Assembly (NCBI GenBank): GCA_951804985.1 | Contig: OX638132.1 | Coordinates: forward strand, 14,427,529 to 14,491,528 | Reading direction: 5' to 3' | From: Dryomyza anilis | Taxonomy: Eukaryota > Arthropoda > Insecta > Diptera > Dryomyzidae | Length of the DNA: 64,000 bases | In this document: positions 21,347-32,369 of the stretch, piece after piece | How positions within the stretch are numbered: position 1 is the stretch's first letter | Layout: the number at the start of each line of letters is the position of its first letter | Position numbers and translations under genes: made by a program | The notes under the pieces: generated by a model | Database searches by the model: none | Told to the model about the DNA's origin: nothing | The model's input: the letters and a program-made list of their open reading frames with translations, nothing else

Positions 21347-22004
21347 CTATACAATGCTTATGGGTAACGCGCGGAAGGTTTATACACAACCAACAGAAGA
21401 GGATAAGGTGTATAAGGTAAGTAAAAACGGTTTCAGAATAATATACATAGATTAAATTAAATAATAATCAAAATAAAATAAACAATTCAATTACATTATG
21501 TATTCCAAGAAGTCATTTAATATACAAAAATACATATAGATAATTAAATTCTAAATAAACAATAAATTACCTAAAATATATTTTTTTATGTTAGCTTCGA
21601 AATAATTGCTTTTAGTTACTTTCAACATATCGAGAGACACACGCACAAACAGATGGCACTGACAGACGGACAACGCAAAACATAATAGCGACAAAGCAAG
21701 ATCGAAAAAACAACAACTATACGAACAAGTGTTCATTAAATTTTGGGACGAAAACAACAACAACCTTTTTGATACCTAAGAAATTAATAACTGAATTCAA
21801 GACTTATTCTACTTAGATACTTTTTTGATACCCAAGAAATCAATAACTGAATCCAAGAATAATTCTACTTAGTTACTTTTTTTGATATCAAAGAAATCAA
21901 TAACTGAATCCAAGAATAATTCTACTTAGTTACTTTTTTGACAACTAAGAAAATCCATTTCTTGAAATTAAGTATTTTTCGGTATTGTATATCACTCCGT
22001 ATAC

Positions 22005-22329
22005 TTCTTGATTCCTTCTGGATTTTAGAACTTTTTTCCCTCATAGTACACGAGATATTTTAAAAATCAATTAAAATTTATTAAGTGCACACAAAAGCTG
22101 TAAATCGAATAACCATTTTTATGTTTATAATCAATGTTGTCTTAGCTTTGAAGTACATCCAACATTTTTTAATTGTTTGACCAAATATTTGATTGCTTTT
22201 CAAATGTAAATAAAAGCATTGCCCACGTGTATTTTATTTTTTAGCGTACTTTAAGAATATATAGATATTTTTCATGTGTGCATTGTTATTGTAAATTAAA
22301 TTTATTTTTAATTGAGTATATTATTAAAT
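22005..22329. other. AT-rich intergenic, nothing recognised
   Basis: No repeat family, gene or structure could be supported here. Confidence 0.4.
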
Positions 22330-22950
22330 TTGCTATAGTTAAAATTTTATTTTATTGTAGCACTGCCATCGCACCATATGAATCTCCATCTTTAGCTAAC
22401 GTTGAATTGTATTTATTATCAGACAATCTCAAACATCTACCATAAATTGATAAATCTTCATGTGCGTGTCATCGCAATCACGTAGTAACCTGTGCGCACC
22501 TCCCCTTTCACACTCATATTTTTTATTTTATTTTTTTCAATTTTTTTCGAAGTCGTTTCGATTTGCGTGTCGAACTGTGGTCTAACGATAAATTTAATTG
22601 CGCCTCATGTAGCAGCAACAAACACGATTACCGATGTTGCTACGCTTTAGACCAAACCCAAAACGAGCTACAATCGATTTCTAATAATAAATCAAAAATT
22701 AGAAGAAGAAATAAATAAATTAAAAAAAAAAATGCCCTAACACGGAATTCGTTGCACTGCACTTGGCGAACATTGACGAACGTAACAAATTGGAAGGTTA
22801 ATTAAAAAAACATAAATCGTTAAATTTCGATAATATATCGAAAACAACGTCAATCGCACCACCAACGAATTACATACTACCAGAACAACAGCAACCAGAA
22901 GAATGTGGTATGTGGTATGAGGTGTGTTGAAGAGTTACAACCGATTGTTG
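22330..22950. other. Single-copy-like island 3
   Basis: Less AT-biased sequence with no repeat match. It holds a two-step inverted repeat: TGGTCTAA (22578) with TTAGACCA (22647), and inside it GTAGCAGCAACA (22609) with TGTTGCTAC (22635). No open frame was recognised. Possible enhancer or non-coding RNA. Confidence 0.35.
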
Positions 22951-23359
22951 TATTCAGTGCGGTGCTTATAGTGTGAAAATCTAGAAAATATGCGTGATGC
23001 GTGAATAAATTTGTTCAGGGCGGTGATTGTTCATATTGTTGTGGATATAAATATTATTTTGACATCGATTTAAAACAAATCATTGTTTATTTTTAATATA
23101 GAACTATGTTTAAGTGTATAGAAAAGTTAAAAATCCCGAACTTCAAAATTCATTTTGCAAAAAGATTAAAAATTACATCAAAGTATTCTCCAATTTTTTA
23201 TAGTCAACTATTTAATATTTTTATGTGTTCGAAAATCGAGTTATTTGCTTGAACATTTTTAACACAAACATATTCTTTTTTTTCTACATTTTTAATGATT
23301 ATTGATACAATTTAAGAATTTTCATCGTATTTATGAATATAAAAACCACGTATACGCAC

Positions 23360-23620
23360 CAACAACTAGGATTCATCATATGAATGAAAATCGTAATTTT
23401 TAAATGTTTTTCATTTTCAATATTTTTTGTACACCAAATATAAAACTATAATTTGTTTCCATTTACACATTTAAGTATTTAAAATTCTTACAAGATTTAT
23501 AATAATTTGCTAGTTATGCGAAGACTCCATTTCATCATATTAATGAATATCATATTGATGAACTTTATTCATCAAACATATTTATTTATATATTATAAAT
23601 CTTATAAGAATAATATATAA
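23360..23620. repeat. Half of palindromic repeat P
   Basis: Runs from ACAACTAGGATTCATCATAT to AAATCTTATAAGAATAATAT and matches the left half and centre of the palindrome at 34474-34855. The deleted mariner at 23625 was inserted at its right edge. Confidence 0.6.
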
Positions 23621-23624
23621 TGTA

Positions 23625-24013
23625 AAGGGTTTTTCAAATGGGACGCTACAAAAGTAGAGTGACAGGAACTGCAAACGACGCCATATTTCTTGCCGATCAT
23701 TTGACATTTCTCTTCAGTAAAGCTTGCCATTTCATGATGGAAAGATATACGAGCCAACAATTGGATGATATGGACTTGGAGGACATGTGGTTCCAACAGG
23801 ACGGCGTCACAAGCCACACAGCGAATGCCACAATCAATTTATTGGAAACCAAGTTTGGAGAACTTGTTGTCTCACGAAATGGTTAAGTCGATTGGTCGCC
23901 TCGATCGTGCGATTTGACGCCGTTAGACTATTTCCTGTGGGGCTACGTCAAGTCTATGGAATTTCATTGATATCCAAAACCGTTTTTGTTTTATTTGTAG
24001 CGCTCTAACCCTT
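23625..24013 (+). mobile_element. Mariner, internal-deletion derivative (389 bp)
   Basis: Flanked by TA at 23623-23624 and 24014-24015. The 5' 140 bp match the mariner at 19751 through ATACGAGCCAACAA, then jump directly to the transposase 3' part (LDDMDLEDMWFQQDGVTSHTANATINLL). It keeps the segment FGELVVSRNG that the 19751 copy has lost. The right end AACCCTT matches the left AAGGGTT. Non-coding derivative. Confidence 0.9.
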
Positions 24014-24029
24014 TATATTCATATAAATT

Positions 24030-24200
24030 TATTGGGTTTGTACAGTGTTCGTATCGGTAAAAACAGACGCCGGGAGATTATTCCACATTGTTTAACCTAT
24101 AATGCGGCTGAAAAACGAATTCTCTCTGTAATAAGTGGTTCTTTTGAGATCCGAACGTATAATCTTGATTCGATGACCGAGTAGAACGAGAGAACATATA
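24030..24200 (-). pseudogene. LINE ORF2 C-terminal relic
   Basis: The minus strand reads SRSTRSSNQDYTF followed by a REFVFQP-like segment and a W/NN-LPASVF-type end, in the order seen at the end of jockey-like ORF2 (compare RVFTRSTRVSN at 14.6 kb). Frames are broken. Confidence 0.5.
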
Positions 24201-24699
24201 GATATATCAGATATATCACTTCCATTTGTAATTCCAAAGACATCAATTGTAATTTAGCATTCCATTTAAAATTCGTCAATTTATATATCTAACAATTTAT
24301 ATACCTAACCTTCCATTTGGAATGGTAGACCGTTTTTAAAATCCAGAAGAAGGCATATACAGCATGGAAAATTGAATATATTTTTGATCAGCATTATCTC
24401 CTGAGTTAATTTAGTGATTTAGGGAAACTAGAAGTGTTAATTTAGTGAAATTCAGTATTTAAATTACTTATATATCATCACTGACATGCCAAAGGGACTT
24501 ATGTGGATTTTTAAAAATGTTGGGTAATCAAATTTTAAAGTTTGAAGTGCTTTAAAAATTAGTAAAATTTTTTTCTTCAATTTTTTTTTATTATTTTGAT
24601 TTATTCATCAATTGTTATAACGTATATAAAATATCTTTGGATTTGGACAACCTACTGAATTATAAATACGGATTGTGTGAGGTATATCCTCATCAAAAC

Positions 24700-25270
24700 G
24701 CAAATATATTTGTTTTTTATGCTATAACTCTTTATTAGCGCAAGATAAAATAGTAATGTAAAGGCATACATTGTTTGTTTTTAAAACACCTATCGATTGG
24801 CATCATTATTTAAAAATATTTTACCAAACATTAATTTGCCATTTGTTATTTGCAGGAAAACTGTTTGGCAAAATTTTTTTAAATAATGATGCCAATCGAT
24901 AGGTGCATTAAAACAAACAATTAGTGCCTTTATATCACTATTTTATCTTGCACCAATAAAAGGTTATAGCTAAAAAACGAAAAATTTTTAAATCTTGTCG
25001 TGCCAAAAGGGCGAATCTTTCCTTTTTTTGCTATAACTCCTTAGTGGTACTAGATAAAATAGTAATGTAAATATATTAATTGTTTGATTTTAAAGCACCT
25101 ATCGATTAACATTTTTCTGCAAATAAAAAAAATTCAAAAAATATTTTAAAATAATATGTGCTTCAAAAAGAAACAATTAATACCTTTACACCACTATTTA
25201 CTCTTATTCCAATAAAAAGTTATGGCAAACAAATTAAAATATTCGCCCTTTTGGCATGACAAAATTTTGA
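24700..25270. repeat. Nested fold-back repeats
   Basis: The arm at 24720-24830 (GCTATAACTCTTTATTAGCG ... CACCTATCGATTGGCATCAT) returns inverted at 24865-24985. A second, more decayed pair follows (25029-25110 with 25150-25225). The words GTGCCAAAAGGGCGAA (25010) and TTCGCCCTTTTGGCATGAC (25242) are inverted around the second pair. The first stem is about 115 bp with a loop of about 40 bases. No coding. Confidence 0.75.
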
Positions 25271-25889
25271 ATTTTTTGAATTCGCCCTTTTGGTTTCGTC
25301 TTTTATGGCTAAAAATATCCAACAAAATCACACACGAGGAAAACTACATTCAAAAAGGTAAAAAACGCAAATGTCAAAAATTACACATTCGCTCCTTTGG
25401 CATGATAGGGACGATATGATGTTGAAAATGGGCATGATCGGAAAGTAAAATTGACACTGCTATCAGGAAAGGAGCCACATCCACTTCACCCCGTAAAATT
25501 ATAAGTCAGAAAAGTGAACTGTCGTATTACAAACAACACTCTTCTGAGTTCAGGCCCTACTTGATTTTTCTTTATAAGATTTTAGTGGGGTGATGAGGGT
25601 AGCGAAGGTCATACATATATGTTTTTTGAATTTGGAAGGGAGTGGTATATCTCTTTAAAAAAAAGTAGTTATATTTAAAAAATAAAACTAAAATTGTCAC
25701 GACTAACGCTAAACTCCTCTCCCACAACTAGATTTTAGTTTTGGACCTTTGCCTTTAAAATATATTTATATATTTGAAACTTGTATAAACAAAAATCAAG
25801 TTAAAAAATAAACTTTAAAATCGAATTATTTACATAAAAAACTTTTGTTAATCTTAAAGATTTTTGTTCTTTTTTTCTTTAGCTTCACT
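25271..25889. other. AT-rich intergenic, repeat edges
   Basis: A further TTTGGCATGATAG word at 25400 belongs to the preceding fold-back family. Nothing else recognised. Confidence 0.4.
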
Positions 25890-26620
25890 TGAAACTTTCA
25901 ACAGGAGTCAAAATGTCTGGCATGCATTGGCGTGCTGCACATAAATCACATTGAGGTCTCTTAAGTAGCTCGTTGAACGTCGTGGATCGTTCTTCGGTGA
26001 TCGTCGCTGAACGTGGGCTATGTTCAAGTGCCGCCGCAACACCACATTTGGTTTCGGATGCACCACAAGTTCATTGTTCGCTATTGCTGTCTCGTTCGCA
26101 CACATGCGCAATATGTGATCCGCCTGCAGCAGCAGAGAGCAGAACATAATTAGCTGCGCAGTATTCTGATGCTGCTTGCCACTCGATCGATGTTTGTTAA
26201 GTGGCTGCTGCACGTCGCATTTAGTCGTTTCGCACGTACTAAATATGCCATATGTTTACAAACAACAACTACTACAGCAACAACAACAACTGCAATCTCT
26301 ACAAATCTAATAAAAACAACAACAACTTTACAATTATTTACAACAACACTTACAAACAATAATAGCAGCATAAAATGCCACAAAGTGTAAAATTTTTGGT
26401 TACCCAACAATTTTTGCTGCCACCCTTTGGTTGCATGGTTTTTGTTGCTGTTGTTGAAATGTTGTAGCTATTTGTTGCATTTGTTGTTGGCTTAATGAAC
26501 ATCTCCCATGATGCTTAATTGTAATCTAAACACATTCGTAATTGCTGCCAAACATAACCAACGTTAATGAAGTGTTTTGTAAAATGTTTATAAGTTACGA
26601 CGTATATGCTACGCTGCAGA
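25890..26620. other. Single-copy-like island 4
   Basis: GC-richer sequence with CAACAACAACT runs (26260-26360), CAGCAGCAG, and TTGCTGTTGTTG stretches on the other strand. No repeat-family match. The open frame on the minus strand at 25908-26213 is not recognisable. Composition resembles fly intergenic regulatory DNA. Confidence 0.35.
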
Positions 26621-26741
26621 GTTCGCAGAGAGATGACTCTTAAATAAGTACAAAACAAAAAAGAATTTGTCTATGATTTATAATTTTTGGGAACTTAAAT
26701 TGGGAACTTAAGTTAAATACTGGGAACTTCACAGACTCATC

Positions 26742-26780
26742 TTTTGGCATGAGGTTAATCCAACTAACTTCATGCCAAAA
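26742..26780. other. 39-nt hairpin, 15 of 16 pairs
   Basis: TTTTGGCATGAGGTTA (26742-26757) pairs with TAACTTCATGCCAAAA (26765-26780) across a 7-base loop. The stem shares TTTTGGCATGA with the fold-back repeats at 25.0-25.4 kb, so it may be a solo relic of that family. Three GGGAACTT words precede it. Confidence 0.65.
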
Positions 26781-26999
26781 TTCACGTACCATATTTTAGA
26801 ATAACCGAAATATTAGTCCGCGCAACTGCACAATTGGTTGGAGTACGTATCAACAAAAGAATTGACAAACGGCACCACATGTCTATAAGCTTAACAAAAT
26901 TCAAAAATTCAAATCAACTACTGTACAACATTCAAAAAAATCCCAATAAATAGAATAGTAATTATATCTAGTAGTAAAATTTTATATCATTGACTCTCC

Positions 27000-28595
27000 A
27001 GTATACAGAACAAAAAATCATAAATATGATGAATTAATTCATAAATATAATGATTTGTTTCGCCAACTACCAGATTCATCATTTACCACCATGATCCACC
27101 GTTCATTAAATGACATATTGTTGAAAGCATTTATTATATATATAAACTTATACATGAACAACATAGTGATGAACGAAATATTCAATACAATGAATCTGAA
27201 TCGTCATATTGATGAATATAATCATAAATCTATAAATAATGTAAAAAAATTTTGTAAATTGTTCATAATATTAATGAATATGATGAATATTGTTGAAGAA
27301 ATATTTTTTTTTTGAAAATATATTAATTAATACCAATTTTTGTACGAATTTTTCAAAAACCAATTTTTTTTTTTGTTAAAAAAATTTTTTTTTGAAAAAA
27401 AAAATTGTCCGGAAAAAACATTTTTTGGGATTTTTTTTTTGAAATATGAACGTAAACAAAAAATAAATATTTCGATTAAATTTTGTTTAGTGAATATGCA
27501 TTTTTCAATATGATATATGTTGTATTTTATGTATTTGTTCATTAATATGATGATCGTATTCTTCACATACAGTTGATCATATTGAAGAACACTTTTTCGC
27601 TAGTTAACAAGCTTTCATCATATTTATGATCGCATACATTACATTGATGTCGTTAGTCATTAATATTATGTATGTTTCTTCAATACAATGAATCATGGTT
27701 TGAAGAACGGAATTCATCAATATGATGTACAGTTTTATTCCAACAAAATGATTTTATCTCTTCTTTTTTTTTAATGTGAAATAAATATTTTGACAGGATT
27801 TACCCCTATACACCGAAAAAAAAATCTTCAATATGATGTATTTATTCATAAAAATTGTGAATTTTTTCACCAGCTACCAGATTCATCATATTGATACCAC
27901 CGTTCATCAAATGACATATTAATGAATATATTCATTATATAAATGAACAAAATATTCAATGCAATGAATTGTCATATTGATGAATTTGTTCATAATATTA
28001 TATCAAAAAAAAAAAAAAAATTATAAAATATTTCGAAAAAAAATTGATGTAAAAATTTTATTTAAAAACAGTAAAAAAATTATCCGAAAAAAAAATTCGG
28101 GAAAAAAAATTGTTCCAAAAATTTTTGTTCAAAACAAATTTTTTTTTTTTCAAAAATATATTTTTTATAAATATAACTTTTTATTAATAAAAGGTTGTAA
28201 TTATAATATATATATTATAAAACATTTTACTAATTTATACATGTCGAGCAAGCATTATATAAGAAATAACATACAAGAACTACTTGAGAACTGAGAAGTA
28301 CGGCAAAAATGAACGAAACAAAAAATATTTGGATAGAAATTTGGTTTAATGAACAGCGTTCTTCAATATGATGAACATATATGTTGTATTTATATTTTGG
28401 TTCATTAATATGATGAAACGTATTCTTCACATTTCGACAGTTTCCAAGCGTCCTTCATATTTATGATAGCATTCAGAACATTGATGTTGTTAGTCATTAA
28501 TATTATGAATGGCTCTTCAAAACAATGAATCATGGTTTGAAGAACGGAATTCATCAATATGATGTATATTTTTTGTAGGTTTCTCTAAAAACAAT
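27000..28595. repeat. Repeat G, tandem dimer of about 0.81-0.84 kb
   Basis: CTACCAGATTCATCAT occurs at 27067 and 27874, and TGAAGAACGGAATTCATCAA at 27701 and 28538, giving a period of 807-837 bp. Each unit carries many TCATCATATTGATGAA-type short palindromes and a long A/T homopolymer section (27350-27445, 28000-28170). The right parts return inverted at 35280-35650 and 14150-14355. Open frames here are low-complexity Asn/Ile/Lys products. Confidence 0.7.
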
Positions 28596-28599
28596 TCTT

Positions 28600-29799
28600 A
28601 GCAAGTCTTAGAAAATAGTTTGAGTCATTACAGTTAGCATTCTATAGAATGTGTGGTGGCAGCGTTTCGCTTTGAAAAATTATTATTATTTAGCTTCACA
28701 CTTTTTAAAATTGCAGGTTGCCACAACCTCATGCTCACAGACTTGGAGGTTGCCACAACCGAATTAACAGAATAAGAAAAACCTTCCATGAGTTTAGCTG
28801 GATACGGATTCCTTCTGAATTACAAAAAAATAACATCCTCCTTGTGCACCAAAACATTTCTTCCTCACGACAATACTTCCCTGATAATTCTTCGCCAGAT
28901 ATATCCAGTTCCAGATTAAGCTGGGTAAATTAGATTTTCCGCTGTGGGCCCAAGGGTTTTATAAAATCTTTGCAAAGTTATGTTGAATCCAAAATTTGCC
29001 GCCTCTTAAATGTAGCCGCACTGGGCCGGGCCCAATGGGTCTCTCTGGTTAACTGGGCACTGAATAAATCTTTCCCAGACAATTTGTCCTTATAAACTAT
29101 AATATATTAGGAGAACAAACGAAAGTTTATCATAAAATTAAAAATAATGATGAAAATGGTCTAAATCGGAACCCCGATCATGAACTTTGGACTGGATATA
29201 AGCATTGTCTTTACGTAAAAGAAATTCTCGACTCCTATGTATTAAAATGAAAAACTAAAATGTTAACTAAAAACATTTATTTATGTACTTAAGATAGGCT
29301 AATTAATATAGATTGGCGTTATTTGATTAGAGCAGCTCTGGACATCAGGGCGATTTTGTGTATTTTTAGCAGATTTTTATTTTGAGTGAACGAAATCCTA
29401 GAAATAATCGGGAACTGATCATTGAATTTATTACATATCACAACCCCATGAGTTACAAGATCTACATGGTCAATTTTTGATCATGTCTACCCAAATCGGC
29501 AAAATAATCTGTTTATAACACTATTATTCCAATAGGATAGACTTCTTATAAGAATACTATGTTTGCTGCAATAAATTTATGTGTTTGAATGTAAATTTCA
29601 TATAGTTTGCAAGTTAATACAAACAATTTATATATTTATACTGAAAATATTTATATTTTTCAAAAAACATAAAATTCCATTTGTTTTTCTAATACAGAAT
29701 ACAAAAATACAGACAATACCTGTTTGTCTAGTGCGTTTGTTATGTTTTCCATATCATTCAACAACTTGAAATTGAGTTTTCAGTTTTTTTTTTCTTTTT
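28600..29799. other. Intergenic, nothing recognised
   Basis: Short GGTTGCCACAACC words repeat at 28717 and 28747. The stretch at 28850-29060 is less AT-biased but has no coding or family signal that I can support. Confidence 0.4.
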
Positions 29800-30065
29800 C
29801 AATTTATATTTTTATTTATGGTGCGTTGATATTTTTCCACAAGTGTAAGAAACAAAAAATAGACGAAATTTAAGGCAATTATGTTGCCAGAGCCAAGTAG
29901 GAGCCAAAACATTTGAATCCAATTGGATTCAAATTGGTTGGCAGTTGGCAGCGCAGAAGGAGCAGACACGTAGGCAGCAAATGCAACACTGTACGTCACA
30001 CAGCGTTGCCACACACAAGCAACAACTGCAACGCGGGCAATTTACATGATTAGCACCTAATTATG
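29800..30065. other. Single-copy-like island 5 with 24-bp palindrome
   Basis: A perfect 24-bp palindrome occupies 29911-29934, centred on CCAATTGG. It is followed by GC-richer sequence with GCAACAACTGCAACGCG. No open frame recognised. Confidence 0.45.
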
Positions 30066-30280
30066 TTGTTGCATGATTATTTTTTTTGAATTTGGAACAA
30101 ATGAAGTGCAACCAAACAAAACAGATATCTACTTGAAAAAACTTAAGAAAATAAAATAAATTTTTAATTTGTTACGTATTGTGTTGAGATCTGCTCAAGT
30201 GGCAGCCTGCATGTCTGCGAAGAACAATTTCTAATTTTGAAATTTAGCTATTGTTTTATTTAATTACTTATAAATTATAT

Positions 30281-30587
30281 AATAATAATAGTTTGGCGCT
30301 ACAGTCCTGTGTAGAACTTCGGCCGAGCTCTCTCACCATTTTGAGCTGTGCGTGTTATATTTTTACTCAAAGTGGTGGGACCTACAGTTTATTGCCGAAT
30401 CCGAACGGCGGGTGAGAGCTTTTCATAGGCAATGTTTTACTCTCGTAGGTTTGCCATTTACTGCCGAGAGGTAGCGCGGTATAGAAAAATGTTTCTATGA
30501 AAAGATGTTGTTAGCCCCAGTCCAGGCTTGAACCGGGGACCTTTCGGCTCGCAGTCCAACGCACTAACCACTGAGCTACCGCGGCTA
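30281..30587 (-). mobile_element. tRNA-derived SINE, single-head form, best copy
   Basis: About 307 bp including all parts: head TAGCCGCGGTAGCTCAGTGG, B box GGTTCAAGCCTGG, body with ACCTACGAGAGTAAAACATT and CTCTCACCCGCCGTTCGG, a 3' body ending GTAGCGCCAAACTATT, and an ATT tail. The target duplication ATAAATTATAT is present on both sides. The head has tRNA-like A and B boxes but does not form a complete mature tRNA gene. Confidence 0.93.
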
Positions 30588-31239
30588 CATATAAATTATA
30601 TACCTAATATAATTATAATGTTAGAAAGATTTAGGAAATGGTAAAAAAAAAAAATTAAAAACTTCTACTCCGAAAATGTTTTAAAAGCTCAGCATTCAAT
30701 GGATCTAACATAAAGCTTATATCCACTTTTGGTAGGACAATTGTTTAGAGAATACACACAAATCTCCAAAATTATGTATGTTTTATAATATATACCCCCA
30801 GAGACAATTTTTGGCAGAGTCAAATCAGTTTAGATACTTTTTTTTTAGATATATTTCGAAAAGACAAAGGCGGAGTTTGTATTAATAACTATATGTTTTC
30901 TGACACGGATCTGTCTTTAAAATTCCATAAAATTGGTTAATCTGCCATACGTTTACCACACACTTCCATTTATCTGTGTGTTGGCCCCAAATATCCAGGA
31001 AATATTCCTAAAAAATGGTATAAATTTGGGTTTGGGGTATTTATAAATATATTTTAATGAAATAATTAGTAAAAGCTGTTTCGTATATCCCACTATTGGA
31101 TTATTAAGAATGTATTTCCTTTTTTGTGATTCCTATGTGTCCTTATTTCTCTAAATTCATGCGTCCTTCTTTATCCAAATTGAAATCTTACCTCTGCATA
31201 CCGGCCGTAAACGTTACAATATTTGAATTAAGTATATAT
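30588..31239. repeat. Repeat F fragment in AT-rich DNA
   Basis: At 30785-31030 the words GACAAAGGCGGAGTTTGTAT, TCCATTTATCTGTGTG and AATATTCCTAAAAAATG belong to repeat F. The rest shows nothing recognisable. Confidence 0.5.
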
Positions 31240-31456
31240 GCATATATGTTTGCAGCAAACATAATATATTTTCCATCACAAATTTAATGACTTTAATTGG
31301 CTGTAACATTTATTTGAATTTTTTTTTTTAATTGTTTTGTTGTTCATTTCATAATCTGTGATTATTAAAATAAAAGTCTTAAATATTTAGAAATTCATGA
31401 AAGTTGGATGTAACATAATATGTTTGATGCAAAACATTTTTTTTTCCCTCTGTGTG
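31240..31456. mobile_element. MITE-like element, CAAACATA ends
   Basis: The left end GCAGCAAACATAATAT and the right end CATAATATGTTTGATGCAAAA are inverted, and the right end continues TTTTTTTCCCTCTGTGTG. The same end words occur at 13160-13215. No clear target duplication. Confidence 0.45.
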
Positions 31457-31944
31457 TAGGTTGATGAATTTGTTTGGGGTCATAGTGGTACCGAATCACT
31501 TATATGGTTGTATCCACCCATTCATTTAGTAGTACGTGGACAGCCGGAATTTTATTTTTATGGCTGTGGGTGGGGTGATTTTTTTGTTAACGTATGGGAA
31601 AAAATTCTTAAACGTGGGAAATTTCCCACACGAAGAAAATGCACCAATACAGTCTAGAAAAATTAATCAGTGTACAATTTGAAAGTGAACATGGATTTTG
31701 AAAATATAAAAAACAAAAATACCAGAAGAAAAATTATGACGAGCTCCAAATGATAATTAAAAAATTATGTACGGAATTGTTTGCATTTGAGGGATTTAGT
31801 AGGAAATGGTGATACGGTGGAAATTTGTGAAAATATGAGAATATTTGTGAGAATTTTCCATTGTAAGATATTGTGAGAATTTCCCCCAGACACAATTTTT
31901 GGCATGGTCGAGGCAGTTTAAAAACATATTTCAAAAGACAAAGA
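31457..31944. other. Intergenic, repeat F fragment at end
   Basis: Unremarkable sequence. 31880-31945 (CAATTTTTGGCATGGTCGAG ... AAAAGACAAAG) is a short repeat F piece. Confidence 0.4.
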
Positions 31945-32362
31945 GTTTTTACACGGATAGAAAAGATTTGTTTAAATATGCTTGTATGTAATTATAACGT
32001 AATTGCCATATAAACATTAGAAGTAAAATCTAATTACATAATAATTGAATTGTATTATTATTTAGTTCAGATTGTAATATAGTTATACGATATTTAAACA
32101 TACACTAAATTTACTATTTTTACATTATTATGAAATGTAAACATCAATATGTTTACATGAAAATAAAATGTTTTTCACATTCAAACATATATATATGTTT
32201 GTAAGAACGCCGAAAATTATGCTTCCTGAAAATAAATATGTTTGAATAAAAACAAAAATATGTTTGACTGTTATTATAATTATGTTTGGCAATGCAATAA
32301 TATTTTTGTTTTCATTAAGTGCAAAATTATGTTTGGGAGAGCCCTTTTCTTGCAGCGTGTAT
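31945..32362. mobile_element. MITE-like element, ACACG...GAAAAG ends
   Basis: Left TACACGGATAGAAAAG and right CTTTTCTTGCAGCGTGTAT are imperfect inverted ends. The interior is a series of AAACATATTTATGTTTG-type words. The right end matches 13130-13165. Confidence 0.4.
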
Positions 32363-32369
32363 CGCCTTG

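Larger units (their letters stand above)
19296..22004 (-). mobile_element. Fold-back DNA element A, copy with nested insertions
   Basis: Bounded by GTATACGGAG(G/T)GA and its inverse CTCCGTATAC. Subterminal regions on both sides contain the TAGTTGTCAAAAAAG and TCAAGAAA words in inverted order, and the right side holds about three tandem 57-bp units (AGAAATCAATAACTGAATCC ... TTCTACTTAGTTAC). The second copy at 49477-50297 matches its left part (19296-19750), 20802-20960 and its right end. A mariner (19751-20799) and a hAT-like MITE (20997-21346) were inserted later. No transposase of its own was recognised. Confidence 0.65.

Noticed and set aside
27977..28294. Lys/Phe-rich open frame
   Set aside because: Created by long A and T homopolymers inside repeat G.
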